Positions 63,262 to 64,000 of a stretch of 64,000 nt of DNA are shown here, in pieces. Made by a program: the position numbers and the translations under genes. Numbering within the stretch: position 1 is the first letter of the stretch; every line of letters begins with the position of its first letter. Source of the DNA: Hyperoplus lanceolatus (taxonomy: Eukaryota > Chordata > Actinopteri > Uranoscopiformes > Ammodytidae). The stretch covers positions 6,231,001-6,295,000 of the forward strand of contig CM049397.1 of the NCBI GenBank assembly GCA_026929865.2, given 5' to 3'. The notes under the pieces are model-generated. The model was not told the origin of the DNA and made no database searches. It saw only the letters and a list, made by a program, of their open reading frames with translations.

Positions 63262-63690
63262 AAGGTCACCTAATATGCAAAATTATATTTCTAACGTTTT
63301 TTTCAACATTAATATTGGTCCCCGGTGTGACTAGAGACTCCCAAAGTACGAGAAAATACTCATCTCTTTTTCTCCACCTCGGCCATTCTGAAAACCTGTG
63401 TTCGAAAACCCCAGTCAGATTTCTCTCCCGCAATGACATCATGAGAGATTCCTTAAGTTTTTCCAAGGATAGCTTCAGGTTTTTCTGTTCAACCATGTTG
63501 CTTCTTATTGCCAACATTTTACATGACAGTTCCAAGACTATCTTAATAATGTCCTACTGGGGAATTGACAAAAAACCACTTCTTATAACCTGCTCCCAAT
63601 TCCAAACTGATGTAATCAACCATTGAGCCTAAATGAAGGTGGAGACACACATGGTTTGGCAGTGAATGGAACGGCCCTTTAACGTTAACC
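63262..63690. mobile_element. Dispersed repeat family R2, copy 2
   Basis: AAAGGTCACCTAATATGCAAAA ... TTTCAACATTAATATTGG ... GAGACTCCCAAAGTACG ... CATTCTGAAAACCTGTG matches the 46.1 kb copy. The 170-codon frame across it is therefore not a gene. Confidence 0.55.
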
Positions 63691-63783
63691 TTATCTTCCC
63701 AATATCTGCATGTCTGTAATAGTATAATACCATGAATTTCACTGAAATGCCAGGATGACCCCTCAACAAATAAGCGTTGTCAG

Positions 63784-63949
63784 GGGACACTTGCTTTCGT
63801 GCACAACAACTCTGTTGAAAGGATTCATTTCATGGAATTTACACCGGCCAAACAGTGGAAGCGGACAATCATCGTCATCAACGGGAGTGATGTTGACCGG
63901 TCACAGTCATATGGGGAAGTGCTGGCGCCATCAGTGACAACAGCAGATG
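63784..63949 (+). CDS. Possible internal exon of an unidentified gene
   Basis: A 166-base open stretch lies between an AG acceptor (cgttgtcag) and a GT donor (GATG|gtaagg). In frame it reads GTLAFVHNNSVERIHFMEFT ..., with a basic/hydrophobic stretch KRTIIVING and then SQSYGEVLAPSV. The frame stays open past the donor to the window end. I recognise no domain. The balanced codon content differs from the AT-rich surroundings. It could be an exon of a gene running off the right edge, or a fragment of a transposon ORF. Confidence 0.3.
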
Positions 63950-64000
63950 GTAAGGAGGTCTCCATGGTGAGGTGGTATGCCCTGTGTGTCTATGGTTTCT

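Noticed and set aside
63114-63626. 170-codon plus-strand frame
   Set aside because: It covers repeat family R2, which also occurs at 46.1 kb, so the open frame is chance.

Overview
This is an anonymous vertebrate nuclear segment, almost certainly from a ray-finned (teleost) fish. Evidence: split genes with GT/AG introns; a Bcl-2 family gene resembling a type described from aquatic vertebrates; very many (CA)n/(TG)n tracts and a long (GATA)n tract; Tc1, hAT, Harbinger-like and LINE relics of kinds common in fish genomes. Gene density is low: four protein-coding host genes can be supported, plus one intact transposase. I see no operon, prokaryotic, CRISPR or viral system.

Layout. 1-4.3 kb: three tandem, near-identical copies of a 1.1-1.5 kb repeat with no convincing gene. 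4.4-7.3 kb (+): a GLIPR2/GAPR-1-like CAP-domain gene with a TATA promoter, a noncoding first exon and four coding exons ahead of a last exon with two possible acceptors. 8.2-9.3 kb (-): 3' end of a decayed LINE. 12.0-13.0 kb: a second copy of the promoter and first exon of the CAP gene, inserted between 110-bp direct repeats. 13-18.3 kb: intergenic, with (GATA)35 and a long CA tract. 18.5-21.2 kb (+): complete four-exon beta-tubulin gene, closest by eye to tubb4b, with three CCAAT boxes and a TATA box. 22.1-24.2 kb (-): two coding exons of a Bcl-2 family protein with a C-terminal membrane anchor, probably bcl2l16 (Bcl-wav), arranged tail-to-tail with the tubulin gene. 25.5-54 kb: a long gene-poor stretch with nested transposons, an hAT element with an 8-bp target duplication, a repeat carrying a perfect oestrogen-response palindrome, an intact Tc1-type transposon interrupted by a second element, and several AT-core-rich non-repetitive islands that may be regulatory. 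54.4-60.4 kb (-): lmo4 (LIM-only transcription cofactor), four coding exons, the last contributing only Val-Cys-stop. 60.5-64 kb: mostly unannotated, with a perfect CRE and one possible exon at the right edge.

The host genes do not form a pathway: a membrane-associated CAP protein, a cytoskeletal subunit, an apoptosis/calcium regulator and a nuclear adaptor. The gene-poor flank of lmo4 fits what is known of this developmental gene (long flanks with conserved enhancers), but that is inference here. The most unusual things seen are the duplicated CAP-gene promoter whose homology ends at a splice junction, the possible switch of lipid anchoring in the CAP protein, the layered transposon insertions, and two perfect hairpin palindromes of unknown origin. 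All boundaries were read by eye without alignment software.
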